Assembly: GCA_013339765.2 (NCBI GenBank)
Contig: CM023449.1
Location: forward strand, 223,333,992-223,397,991
Direction of reading: 5' to 3'
Length of the DNA: 64,000 nt
Source of the DNA: Haemaphysalis longicornis
Taxonomy: Eukaryota > Arthropoda > Arachnida > Ixodida > Ixodidae
The position numbers were made by a program, and so were the translations under genes. The notes under the pieces are model-generated. The model was not told the origin of the DNA. It saw nothing but the letters and a program-made list of their open reading frames with translations, and ran no database searches. Below, piece after piece: positions 43,307 through 53,828 of this stretch (position 1 is the first letter of the stretch; each line of letters opens with the position of its first letter).

Positions 43307-43480
43307 TCTGACACCCTTCTTGGCTGAAAAGGGTGTAAGAATATTGTCCCATGGCGAACACCTTTAAAAGGTGTTTTGGCGAAAAAAAAGGTGTACGAAT
43401 TAAAAAAGGGTGTTCTTGTGAACACCCTAAAAAAGGGTGTAAGGTTGCTCAACACCCTAAAATAAGGGTGTGACCAGGGC
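43307..43480. repeat. ACACCCTTTT motif cluster 1
   Basis: Around ten copies of AAAAGGGTGT or its complement alternate in orientation, several as head-to-head pairs forming short hairpins (GTGAACACCCTAAAAAAGGG). Further copies lie at 43775-43830. Confidence 0.8.
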
Positions 43481-44477
43481 AGCAGCTACGCGTGGCAATG
43501 TTAATCGGTGGAGCGCGCAGCATTCAACACAAACAGTCAATACGCACAAGTTAAACTTGGAGCACAAATGAACTGAGCAAGAAAACCAACGGGATGCAAA
43601 CGGTACAGGGATTGTATACTTACTTAGTAATACGTGTGCTCTTGCTTTTATATCCAGCAGTAGAAGCCCCCGATCGAGTCGGTGGGCTTGCGCAAAAAAC
43701 AGGTATTTAGCGCTAATTTTGCAACAACGGATTCTACTATGAGAATATACAAATCAACACGCTAATTTGCAAAAGGGTGTAAGAAAAATGGTGTAAGAAA
43801 AGACTGCCAACTAAGAAAAAAGGTGAAGAGACCTCCAACTTTGGAGGCATTTTGTACCTGCTTACACGGGTGAACTGAGCTATTTCTACAAGCGGGGGGT
43901 GTTTTGTACCTTACCATGTTTAACTCTATATGAACTGGCATAATTTATCACCAGTAAAGCTGTTTAAGCTTGAGCTATTTTCAGTGGCGTTAGCAAAAAA
44001 TACAAAGAAAAAGAACTGCGGCACTTGTGAAGGGTGCACCACCGCAGATAGGGTATTATAACAGTGAAGCCGGCTTTCGAGCTTTTTAGAGTGTGAGCAC
44101 AAGGGGAGTATGCGCATGCGCACCTCTTACTATACCATTTCAAAGGTACTGGGCTTTTTTTGAATTCTAAAAGGAAAAAAAATTGGCGCAGCTTGCAATA
44201 GCGGCGCAAGGCTGGAGAAGCAGCATATCTGGGGGTCGACCTATCTTGTTTCCCTCTTGGATCCCCTGGCAAAGGGAGGTGGGGGGGGGGGTGCACACTG
44301 GAACAGCCTTGTTAAATCCGGTTAAACTTAGCCTCATCCTAGCCTCATACTCAAACTCAGCGGCCATCCTAGCTTAGCAAGAACGTTTCAAAGCTTAGCA
44401 AACATAACAAAACGTAGCAACACCGGAAGAAACTAGGTCGACCCCCAGCTCCGCTGTTCCTTTTTTTGCAACTGAAC

Positions 44478-44515
44478 ACCTATTTCACACCGTTCCAACA
44501 CCCTACAGAAAGCCA
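44478..44515. repeat. ACACCCTTTT motif cluster 2
   Basis: ACACCTATTTCACACCGTTC and CAACACCCTACAG; motif orientation mostly complementary to cluster 1. Confidence 0.6.
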
Positions 44516-44614
44516 AGTGTGTTGCAGTCGGTAAACGCCCTTTTCGCCGGACGACTATAGTCTTTTGAATTTTTAAGGTTCAAATTGGTGTTTCTAGTGC
44601 CGAAGATAAACTTG

Positions 44615-44757
44615 TTGATTGATTGATTGATTGATTGTAGGGTTTAACGCGCCGACGCAACGCAGGCGATGAGGCGCGCCGGAGTGGAGGGCTCCGGATT
44701 AATTTTGACCACCTGGGGATCTTTAACGTGCGCCGAAATCTCGTACATACGGGCGTC
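44615..44757 (-). mobile_element. Ruka-type SINE tail with GATT repeat
   Basis: On the plus strand TTGATTGATTGATTG (44615-44638) is followed by TTTAACGCGCCGACGCAACG, CGATGAGGCGCGCC, GGAGTGGAGGGCTCCGG and GACCACCTGGGGATCTT. This is the reverse complement of the 3' half of the SINE at 17468-17703 with its GATT-type tail. The tRNA head is absent. Confidence 0.8.
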
Positions 44758-44926
44758 GAAGCTAAACTTGGGGCATAAGATGCACCGCATATGGAAAGAG
44801 CGATCATTGCATACGAGCGATTATTTTTTTTTGCGTTTACAAATTTCTTGTGAGTATATGAGGGGATGTCTTGTTCTTTACAGTAATATTATGCATTTAA
44901 GCATGGCCTTATTCAATGAGCAGCTA

Positions 44927-45012
44927 TACACCTTTTCCACACCCTTTCAACACCCTAAGAAAAACCAAGGGTGTTGAAGTTCATCAACACCCTTTTTTTC
45001 ACACAAAAAGGG
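44927..45012. repeat. ACACCCTTTT motif cluster 3
   Basis: ACACCTTTTCCACACCCTTT, CAACACCCTAAG, AAGGGTGTTGAAG, CAACACCCTTTTTTTCACAC, then AAAAAGGGCGT. Confidence 0.8.
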
Positions 45013-45473
45013 CGTAGAGCTATACTCGGGGACAACTTTCTGTGGCAATGGCGCGAAAGCAACCTAGGGAGGGGAAGGGGGAAGCTAACTTCTCTGGGTT
45101 ACTGCGCAAAATAGTTCCCAATAAACTGGTTTCGGTTTCAGTTTCGGCGTGACCGATACGCATTAGATACAGTTCATTTTTTCGAATAAGCTCCGTAGTT
45201 GAGTGCGCTGAACCCCGATCACCGAGCATGCAGTCATATTGGCGTCTCCTTTCACACGCTTCATTTGTTTGTAAACACAGGCCAACGCTTTGACTAGACA
45301 CGGCACGAACGGCCGTGAACTGGAACACTTAGACCGACTGTGGACTCTGTATCGTTCAGAAAACAAGTGAGTTTCGTAAGCGCTGCAGTTTTGACGGAAT
45401 GCACCGATCTGTAAACTCTTCTACTGGGATAGCGCGGTCGCGGTATACCGAAAGAACAGCATGCACACATGCT

Positions 45474-45564
45474 TATGAGGAGAATGAAGTGGTGAATGAA
45501 GTGGCGAGCTATGAGGAGAATGAAGTGGCGAGCTGAATCCTATGAGGAGAATGAAGTGGCGAGC
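45474..45564 (+). repeat. Three-copy tandem repeat
   Basis: TATGAGGAGAATGAAGTGG occurs at 45474, 45510 and 45541, each followed by a variant of CGAGCT. Confidence 0.85.
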
Positions 45565-45601
45565 TGCCAAAAGCCGCCGACAAGAACGCCCCGTTTTTTT
45601 T

Positions 45602-46097
45602 AAAATGCAGAGCATTTGTATAACTCACGATGTCACCCGTGCGTCGGCGTCCGCCGCAGGCAGCCTCCCCCTGCACTATATAAAAAAATATTACTTACCG
45701 GCGCCTGGTTTCGATCCCACGACCCTGCGGGCGGAACGCAAGGTACATGGTGCTCTACCGACTGCGCCACAAAGCCGACACAGAATGAAAGGCTACGAAC
45801 GCGCCTTATATCCTTGACTCATTCAAACTACGTCAAGAAGCTGCTGATACAACGCATTCACTACATGTGGGCGGAACGCGAGGTACATGGTGCTCTTCCC
45901 ACTGCGCCACAAAACCGACACAGAATCAAAGGTTACGAACGCGCCTTATATCCTTGACTCATTCAAACTACGTCGTCAGCGGCGTGCGTTGGCGACTCAG
46001 CGGCGTGCTAGCGGCGTGATAGCTGCGTGGTGTACACGTGATAGCACCAACCCCCCAAACACTAAACGTTAACGCAATACACCCACCCCCTATGCGA
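45602..46097 (-). mobile_element. MITE with internal tRNA-like promoter (copy 1)
   Basis: Begins with AAATGCAGAGCATTT at 45603. The minus strand then reads the same order as the copy at 58206-58536: GCGCCGG, B-box-like GGGATCGAAACC, CGCCCGCAGGGTC, A box TGGCGCAGTCGG and TAAGGCGCGTTCGTAGC. The tRNA-like half is present twice (45690-45830 and 45848-45960). The far end is a degenerate GACGCATTT near 46095. Confidence 0.65.
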
Positions 46098-46423
46098 CGC
46101 ATTTACTCGAGTCCCCCTCGCGGGGAGATGGGCCCTTTTTTTTTTTTTTTCGGGAGGGAACTATTGCGACTCCAGCGCCGACAGCCGCAACCAAAAATAT
46201 CCCAAAATGTATAAAAATTGCTCCCGGTTTCATATATTCTGGCTAGCAATTTAGTGGCATTATTAATGCAAGTATAAAACATAAGAACTAAATATTCTTG
46301 AATTGCTGAGGTTACCGCCAGCCAATTATTTTTGTTGAATTACTTCCAGGTGCGCAGTGAAAAGGCGTGGTCGGGCTCCGTAGCCTTGACTGCGTTGCCC
46401 CAGAAAGTTGTCCCCGGGTATAG

Positions 46424-46522
46424 GAAAATGGTGTTGAGATTCAAGAAAAAGGGTGTAAAGGCCTCCCAACACTCTTTTCCACTTATGCTACACCCCTTTC
46501 GGCTAAAATGGTGTAAAAAAGT
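46424..46522. repeat. ACACCCTTTT motif cluster 4
   Basis: AAAATGGTGTTGAG, AAAAAGGGTGTAAAGG, CAACACTCTTTTCC, CTACACCCCTTTCGG and AAAATGGTGTAAAAAAG. Confidence 0.7.
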
Positions 46523-46825
46523 TTAGTGTGTTTAGCGCAAAGAAAACTGCACGTACATTTGAGGCAGAATGTGCGTAATTAATCGGCAGCGCCCGCGTTC
46601 ATTTAGTTAGGAACGCTCGTTGTGCTGGTTTTTACGATAGTGAGCGAAAAAACGTGGCGGTGCAACGCCGGCACGTGTGTGAGGAAAATCAAGCGCAAAA
46701 AGGACAGAACTCCCGCTGGCGCAGTTTCAGGCAGGTGGCGTGCGAGCACTGCGGAGGCGGGAGATTTGAATTGCGTTGGGGGGTAGCAGTGAGCAGATAA
46801 CGGCGCTACAGCCTATTATGGCGAC

Positions 46826-47110
46826 TCACTGCTCTGCACTTCCGGCAGCTTTAATTAACATTGAGTGGAACGGCTTTAATTTTTTATTTAATTTCTCCTT
46901 ACAGAAGTATTCATTTTGGTGCCATTCGTGTTGACGGACGATGGCGACGGTCACTTTACCTTTAACAGTAAGTTCTCCGTTGTTGGGATCTTCGGTAACA
47001 TCAATGCGAAACTTGTTCGTCATCACAATGGGCGCTGACTGGCGAATGTTTGCCAAGGTTTTAAACGAACGTTTTATGGTAGGATTCTCGGATGCTTTAA
47101 CTAGTATCTC
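46826..47110 (-). CDS. Unassigned open frame (possible exon)
   Basis: 94 codons open from a possible acceptor (GAGATACTAG at 47101-47110) to a stop at 46826: PTIKRSFKTLANIRQSAPIV, DVTEDPNNGELTVKGKVTVA, QHEWHQNEYFCKEKLNKKL. Alternating beta-like and charged stretches look protein-like; the only ATG is at 47056. I do not recognise the family. Two other protein-like frames lie upstream on the same strand, 0.6 and 1.1 kb away. Confidence 0.3.
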   Translation of the reverse strand, partial: EILVKASENPTIKRSFKTLANIRQSAPIVMTNKFRIDVTEDPNNGELTVKGKVTVAIVRQHEWHQNEYFCKEKLNKKLKPFHSMLIKAAGSAEQ

Positions 47111-47716
47111 TCACAAGACCCGTCATGCACCGTGTCCGCCAACACGTAACACAATTTTAAACAAACACCATAATATATTGATACGATCATGGGCACTGTA
47201 CCACTGACACTGGGGCTTGTCACCTGTGAAGTTGCGTATTTTTATCAACAAAAAACAACGTGCCATCCCTTCCTAAATAAAGTTGAGATAAGCGCAAAAT
47301 CTTTCTGAAATCAAAACTGCGCCAAACAACCTTCGCTAAAAGTGCGTCGAACCTTGGCTGGAAGTGCGTCCAATCGATTGTCAAACACTCAAGGACCCAA
47401 ATCGCCAACGAAGAACGAACCCATGCGACGATTTTTCGCGCACTAAGTAAACGCATCTACGAACAATTGAAGTGTGAACCGATACGTGCTATCTGAGACA
47501 AAGGTATACTATTGCACTCCTTCGTCATGACCGATGCGTGTATTGCGTTATCTGAACAGTTCCTTTTTCGCGATTTTTAAGTAACCATTTGGACACAACG
47601 AAAGCCCGGTTTTAACGCACGCTCCATGTGCCTAGAGATCTTATCAGAGCTTTTCTGTAGAGCAACCGGACTATGGGTAAATGCATTAGTTGTTTAGCAG
47701 TACGCCTACGGTCCAA

Positions 47717-47977
47717 CTAAGAAAGCTTTCGCTTGAAAAGAGTCTTCCGCGTGAAGCACACGATCGCTCCGCTATCCTCGCTTATCTCATTTCTTCGGCG
47801 CTTCATGAGGAAACAAGGCGACCTAATTTGCCCCAGGAACACCTTGATCGATAGGAACGGCGCGGGGAGTTCTTTGTCGGTAAAGTCAATTAAAACATCC
47901 GCTGTAAGCTCTTCTAATGTACACACATTAATCCGGCCAAGAACAACACCGCTCGAAATAGGCTTAATCGCTTGATA
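47717..47977 (-). CDS. Unassigned open frame
   Basis: 86 codons: AIKPISSGVVLGRINVCTLE, ELTADVLIDFTDKELPAPFL, then a basic tail SEDSGAIVCFTRKTLFKRKL. Protein-like at the N-terminal half, family unknown. It might be coding with the frames at 46826 and 48194, but no splice structure can be proved. Confidence 0.2.
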   Translation of the reverse strand, partial: YQAIKPISSGVVLGRINVCTLEELTADVLIDFTDKELPAPFLSIKVFLGQIRSPCFLMKRRRNEISEDSGAIVCFTRKTLFKRKLS

Positions 47978-48193
47978 TTAGTGTGGAGAGAAAATGCAGG
48001 CTACTTTGCTGAACTTGGCGATGAGTTGTTGGTACTTTAGAAGGGAAGCTCTTAACATGTAGACCGGACACAAGGCAAAGGGCGTCGTATTTAAAAATTT
48101 AGGGCTACCCCCACCATTTTTCTTTCAGTTGTCAGCTCGTTTCTCCCAATGACTTATCATTAGCATAGGAAAACGATCGTTCTATTTTACTGT

Positions 48194-48451
48194 TTAAAGA
48201 TATTTCGTTCCTCTCTGGGGAATATGAAGATGCAAGGGTCTCAAACGGAAGCTATAAAAAGGAATCCTGGGATTTAGGCACCGCACATGCTTTCGATAGC
48301 GAGTTACATATTCGCAGTCTTCATTTGTGATTGCTTCGAATCCATGCGGGGCTGTAATTTTCCTGCATGAAGCCAAAGTTGTATATTCTCGCCCCACAAA
48401 GTGGTTCATTCCGTTCCTCCAAGGTGGCCTGGTGATCAAGGCAACTTTCAA
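48194..48451 (-). CDS. Unassigned cysteine-containing open frame
   Basis: After a possible acceptor (TTGATCACCAG) the frame reads NGMNHFVGREYTTLASCRKI, TAPHGFEAITNEDCEYVTRY and RKHVRCLNPRIPFYSF. Three cysteines spaced 21 and 12 residues apart would suit a small secreted tick protein, but no signal peptide is visible and I do not recognise it. Confidence 0.2.
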   Translation of the reverse strand: MKVALITRPPWRNGMNHFVGREYTTLASCRKITAPHGFEAITNEDCEYVTRYRKHVRCLNPRIPFYSFRLRPLHLHIPQRGTKYL

Positions 48452-48594
48452 GGCAACATGATCAAGGCAACTTTCAAATCTAGGACAAAAATAAAGGTCT
48501 CTTTCTTAGAGAAAGCTGGTTAAAACGCGGAAGCTTTCTTCCATGCATTATGAGTCAAAGTCAAAATTCAAACTGCTCCAACCGTGCAGGAATG

Positions 48595-48672
48595 GCGCTC
48601 GGATAGACCTATGGTTCATAACGCGGGAAACCGAGTTTCGATTGGGGCCGTGGGAAGCGTTTTTTTTTTTTC
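48595..48672 (+). mobile_element. tRNA-derived SINE with T-rich tail (family 2, copy 1)
   Basis: A-box-like TGGCGCTCGGATAG and B-box-like GAGTTTCGATTGG, then GGGAAGCGTTTTTTTTTTTT. The same GGxAAGCGTT plus T-run ending occurs at 59875. Confidence 0.5.
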
Positions 48673-48681
48673 TTGAGGTGG

Positions 48682-49518
48682 TTAAAGGGACCCTGCAACA
48701 CTCTTTGAGCAGTGCAAGTAAACCAGCGCGACGCTTACCTTACACTACCGGAAATACCTGAGCCAAATATTACACGTGCAGGTGAAGCGGTGAGCGCGCA
48801 AATCGCTGTGAAACACGCGGAAAAATCAACCGCGCTCTCTTCAGTTCTCCTCATTATGCACCGGTGGTACGGCGTAAACGGCGTCATTGAGGCCATGGCT
48901 GTCCGATCGGCTGTCACTGGTCAACTTCGCGGCTAATTTCTCGCATTTCCTGTGACGATCCGCCGTCGTCGGCGCTGTGTACGAACCTCTTCTATGCCTG
49001 AACCTGTAGGCACAGTTGCGCCGTTCCTTTTGTGTTCTGAGTGCGCGCGGAGTTTGAGTGATGAGCTCAATACTTCTCTTTCAACCAGACCACTCGACAA
49101 CAAACGTTTATTGCTTCACAAACACCCTACCAGCCCGAGCGCTTGCTTGCGAGAAGGCACCTATGCCTGCTTTTTTGTGGAACCAGACCGGAAATAGACC
49201 CCTCCACGTTACGTAGAAAAGGAGAAAAGTCCCCGGCGTGTAATATTCGAAGCCCACGGAAGAGAACACCGCGAGCCACCCCCCTCTCCGAAAGAGGGCG
49301 CGCAGCTTTCGTCGCGTTGTCCGCGGTCGAGTTGAGAGGGAACGATTATGCACGATTTCTCATCGCTCGTAGTTTCGGTCATAGTGAACGGATTTTCATA
49401 ATTCTTGCTGGGACAAGACTTTTCATAAAGAGATTTTCATAAAGAGATTGCTGGGACAAGACTTTACTCCATTATACAGTCCTAGTAGCCGATGGTAAGT
49501 GCTGCAGGGCCCCTTTAA
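48682..49518. mobile_element. TTAA/TIR DNA transposon, T2/Kolobok-type (element c)
   Basis: Left TTAAAGGGACCCTGCAACAC and reverse-complemented right TTAAAGGGGCCCTGCAGCAC match at 18 of 20. Both ends show TTAA. Length is 837 bp, non-coding. Its tip sequence is nearly the same as element e, so both belong to one subfamily. A short internal duplication (TTTTCATAAAGAGA) lies at 49421-49448. Confidence 0.75.
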
Positions 49519-49639
49519 CGTTCCTCTGTGGAAACCGTTTTGGGAGCGACGATTCGAATTTTGGACTTTGACTTTGTACCTTGAATGCGTTGGGTTTTGA
49601 ACCGTGCAATCTTCGCGTTTGAACCATCCTTCACCTCAC

Positions 49640-49745
49640 CCACGATCCCCATCATCGTCAGAGAAAATTGGCTTTCCTGCAGTGCATTTTGGTGTGAACG
49701 GCTGCCATCAGTGAGGCAGAGAAGGCTTCGCTTTAAAACGGCCCC
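49640..49745 (-). repeat. Dispersed repeat S, copy 2
   Basis: Reverse complement of 36571-36690: TTTTAAAGCGAAGCCTT, CTGCAGGAAAGCCAA, TTCTCTGACGATGATG, GATCGTGGGTGA. Confidence 0.6.
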
Positions 49746-52380
49746 TTCACGAGGCGTTCCACAGCGGGACCTTGAACTCGGCAGAAGCGAGAGGTGGTCG
49801 TCCCTGCCAGTGTATACCGCAGATTAGGGGCGGGGAAGAACAAGCGGTGAAGTTCGCCATCGTCGCCAACTCTCCCATTACACGGCCCCATAAACAAGCA
49901 GAGGCGCAACTGGTAGGAGACAGACCGAAGCCTTTCGAAAGCTTTAAGACGGATCGCAAAGCAAGGTGTTTTCAGCGACAAGATTGCAAAGCTCTTCAAA
50001 AACACGAGGATAAACAAGACTTCTCAGGCGTTCAAATGGACATTCGCGCTTTCGCATTCACAATCCATAAGAAGAGCTTAGGTGCCTTTGGAAATTTTTA
50101 ACCATTCACCATTCTCCACCCACTCAACTGGCTCAATTGTGAGCAAGCTTAAAACAACAAAGGGATTGTCTTTTTTTTTTTTTTTTGCTGGTATGTCGAG
50201 CTTTGTAGTCGCCGGTAAGCACCGCCGAATTCATCGTTTTGACAGAGGGAGCGAGGGGTCATTCCTCTCAACGCAGACGTCGGAGTGTAACTTGAGCTCG
50301 AGCACAGTTCGGCATGCACAGTGTTTCGCATAATTAATCCCTTTCATTTGCATAGCCGATAACGGCCGCTCCATCTTCTTCCCGTTTCGAAATAGCCGCC
50401 ACGCGTGCCGTTGCATATCGATCGAGAGAGACGTGAGACCAGATATGCTGGCACGGCGTTTCGAATGCGTTCGGGCAGACGAAAACGTGTGTATCGCCGG
50501 GCTCGGCCGATCATTAGTGGGTCTGAGCGGAGTTTTCCTCCGTCCGATGTTTCTCGGAGCCCAATTAGAAAACACGAGTGCGGAGGCTCTTTTGGTTCTG
50601 AGCCATCACTCACTAGTGTCTGCTTTGGTGTCGATTGTTCGATGTCTGGCGAAGCACTCCCTGAGTTTGTCGTAGGGCACAAGAGACGAGCACAGCACGG
50701 ATATTCCTGTCACAGAGCGAGGGGCCGAAAACTGCGCAACCGTTCATTCTGTGGCACGTGTTACAGAAGTTGTTAAAGAAAACTAAGGATATCAAGAGAA
50801 TCGGTGGACCACGATACAGAGCAGCAACGTAAGACACGCATATGGACAAAATAAAACATCCCTTTTTTTATTTTTTTGTTGTCTTTTATAGGTTTTATGA
50901 GCAAACAGTCGAGATTTGATGCGGCTGAAAGGACTTCCTATAACCCTATTTTTTACAGCTTCATATAACTTTAGATCTGGGAACTTGATATTTCTTGCCT
51001 TCAGTTTGATTGCAACTGTGAAGCTGAGGTCGGAGCTGTATAAGGCACCCAAAGTTTTGGGGGGAAACGGCCTTCTGCATTTAGTATTCGCAAGGTTTAT
51101 TAAAAAAGGGAGTCGCCAACCATACATCGAGTAAATGGAGCTTTCAATAGCTCCCCGGCACCACCGTAGTATAACCGGTTATACCCAATTGCAACAGTAC
51201 AAAAACAGGCCAACCGGCAAAGAGAATTTTGTCCACCCGAAGGTGGAGAGAAATTAACGGGAAAGGCTTTTTTGCGACCCACCGCCAGGGGGACGAGCCC
51301 GGGGGGACCCCCCTTGTCCCCCCTAGGAAAAAGCCGGATAGGGTGGGTTGGTGGGAACGGGAACTTGGACATCGGGATGGGTTATGGGAAAAAGGGTGGG
51401 AATGGGGGGAGCAATTTTGCTCCAGTCCAGATGTCTGACTCTTTTTCAAGACTGATTGCTCAGCGAGGGCATCAGACAGTGCCAATTGCCAAATATGCGG
51501 TCCCTGCCACGGGTAACCGCTCACCCATAGGGTCCGATAACTGGGCCTCAACCGCCGGAGACAGGAAGTACCCTATTTGGTGGCGACGGCCGGGCACCCC
51601 CGACCTCCAGCTCCGCGGCCGATGCGTACTGACGTCCTCGATCGACGCCCCCGCACCAGGTACTCACGCATCATCAGTGAAGCTCTCCACTATACACGGG
51701 TACTTGCAACACCTGCTTTTCACGGTCTCCGGATGCGCACGGTGCCTCAACGGCCCGTTCGCAAGGTCCCTTCGGCAGGATAAGGGCCTATTCTTATGTC
51801 CTCCTCTTTGCCTACTCTATCGCTCATAGGAACAAGAGTCTTCGGGCATTGCCTTGCATCTGGCAGAGGAGATCGGTCCGGGCCTACTAGCCGTTACTAA
51901 GCCAGGAGAGTTTCCCCGGTCGGTGTACTAACCTCACCTTTCCTCGTTTTCCCCGTGCGGGACACCAAGTAGCTCGTGGTAGCACGTCCCGCGGCTTTTG
52001 GGTGACGAGGTTCGCCTGCGCCTCAGCTAGAGAAGATCAGTCTAGCGTCACTAAATTAGTTACGCTTAAGAGTACCGCCACTTCGCGCACCCGGAGGCGT
52101 CTGGGGGCCATTTTGTTTCTGGCTTGTAGTGTTGCGATCTCTCCGAACGAAACCGCCGCCGGTTGTGACGGGCAGAGTGCGACGGCCCGCTCTAGCGCCC
52201 TCGCAGCCGAGAGAGAGAGGACAGGGCGCCCAAAAACAAAATAGCTGCGCCCATATGTAAACAAACATCACGTGGTGCCGACCGACCAATGGAAATCCCG
52301 GCGGCACATAACAATGAGAGAAAAGAGTGCCGATACTCTAAAAGCCTTTATTTAGTGATGCTAGATCAGTCTATAGGCCC
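49746..52380. other. Unassigned stretch
   Basis: Mostly unique sequence. 51420-52040 is GC-balanced with a 185-codon frame (51272-51829) that resembles no family. 52110-52300 is CpG-rich with GGCCATTTTG, CACGTG (52270) and CCAATGG (52288), the kind of sites found in TATA-less promoters, but no exon follows. Confidence 0.35.
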
Positions 52381-52390
52381 CTCGCAGCAA

Positions 52391-52700
52391 GGTTACAGGG
52401 GAGCGCCCCCCCCCCCCCCCCCGGCCCCATACGGACTGTACAACATCTAGCCCCCATGACGTTTGGTTACAGGGGTATGTCACTCCCCCCGACGTATTGC
52501 GATCAGGTCGCTGGCCCCGCCAAAGCTTGCGGTTACAAGGGTCGCCAGTCCCCCGGCCCGTAGTGGTTTCCCGACTATAATCGGTACTGCCAACTACAAA
52601 CGACTGTACGCTGACATCACTTGCTACTTAGCAACTTGACTCGCCGGCCTCCTCTCACGCTGGATTACAGGGGTGCGTTACTTCCCCCGGCCAAAGAGAG
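52391..52700 (+). repeat. Degenerate C-rich tandem array, ~70-bp period
   Basis: The motif GG(T/A)TTACA(G/A)GGG followed 10-15 bp later by CCCCC(GG) occurs at 52391, 52465, 52531 and 52662. Spacings of 74, 66 and 131 fit a unit near 66-74 bp with one decayed copy at about 52597. The first copy contains a run of 17 C. Confidence 0.6.
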
Positions 52701-53119
52701 TCATAGTTGATCGATCTCGACACGCCTTCCTACTAACCATACAGAAAATTTTCAATAATGAGCCCTATTACCGACGCTAAATTAAAATACCTTCATGACA
52801 AAAAAAAAAAGCGCTGCTTAAAAATGCGCGCCATTCCATTCGGTGAAAGTGGTTGGAAAGCGAAGCTGGAAACGACACCCACAACGATTACCCATGCTAC
52901 GTCACTTGAATTCACACACTTGGCTCTACAAAGAGTGAAACCAGAGACAAGTGAAATGCACTCAACCGCACCCTTTATTACTTCAAAGAGATATTCTTTG
53001 CTAACGTTAAATCAATTCATGATTCATGAACTTTTGTTGGTTTCGTTGTATTGGTGAAGCACATGAGTGGAAACTTTTTTTTATAAAACTAAAGGAGACT
53101 AAAACCCGGTGTTAGGCGA

Positions 53120-53198
53120 TCTCACTCCTCCCCCGTTTCTGCCGCCGCCGACGCAGGTGGCGAGATCGACGGCAGAGACGGAGGAGAAGTGAGAGGTC
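53120..53198. repeat. Imperfect hairpin
   Basis: GATCTCACTCCTCC and CGTTTCTGCCG on the left pair with CGGCAGAGACGG and GGAGAAGTGAGAGGTC on the right, with mismatches and a tiny loop. Confidence 0.55.
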
Positions 53199-53408
53199 AT
53201 GCGTTGGTGTGACCTTCTTTTAATTTTTGTAACTCCTAGCGCATGCGCAAGGCACGCACACGCCCCTACACGACCGCCACACGCGCCGCTACACGCACAG
53301 CGGCGTGAGAGGGCACGTGACGCTATCACGAAGTATTCAGCAAGAACGCAGGGGGTAAACACGCAGATCTACTCGGTCAGTGCACCGTCTGTCTCCCCCG
53401 TCTCCGCG

Positions 53409-53491
53409 TGGGCTCGTAGCTCAATCGGTAAGGCAACGAGCACTCGCTGCGTTCCTCTGTTCGTTGGCAGGTTCGATTCCTGGATGTGCTA
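53409..53491 (+). mobile_element. tRNA-derived SINE head
   Basis: A box TAGCTCAATCGG at 53416 and B box GGTTCGATTCC at 53471 with tRNA-like order. The acceptor strands GGGCTCG and TGTGCTA cannot pair fully and the D-arm lacks its 3' strand, so a functional tRNA is unlikely. Confidence 0.55.
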
Positions 53492-53828
53492 GTAACTTCT
53501 TTGATTTGTTCGGGGGAGTTTTCTGTTGACACCAAAGGTCGCGACAGACCCCTTGGGGTGTAGAGGTAATAAGCTTCGCTTTAAGACGAAGACGAAGAAG
53601 AGACACAAAACGAAGCACTACTAGCGACTGAATTTTATTTTGAAAACACGAACATATATATAGAAGGAACAAAAACAAAAACAATACGCGTAACCATCAA
53701 AACATTGATAGCATCAATACTTATGAACCGTCAATACATATGCACGAATGAAACATCCATAGCAGAAGGCATCAAATAATCATCAAATATTCCCAAGGCA
53801 CGCGAAGTGAATACCGCGAAAAACACAA

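Noticed and set aside
51272..51829. 185-codon plus frame as a host exon
   Set aside because: No recognisable motif and proline/serine composition typical of GC-rich non-coding sequence; kept only as unassigned.
53409..53491. Functional tRNA gene
   Set aside because: A and B boxes are present but the acceptor and D stems do not pair; SINE head is simpler. The same applies to 43055, 58369 and 59938.
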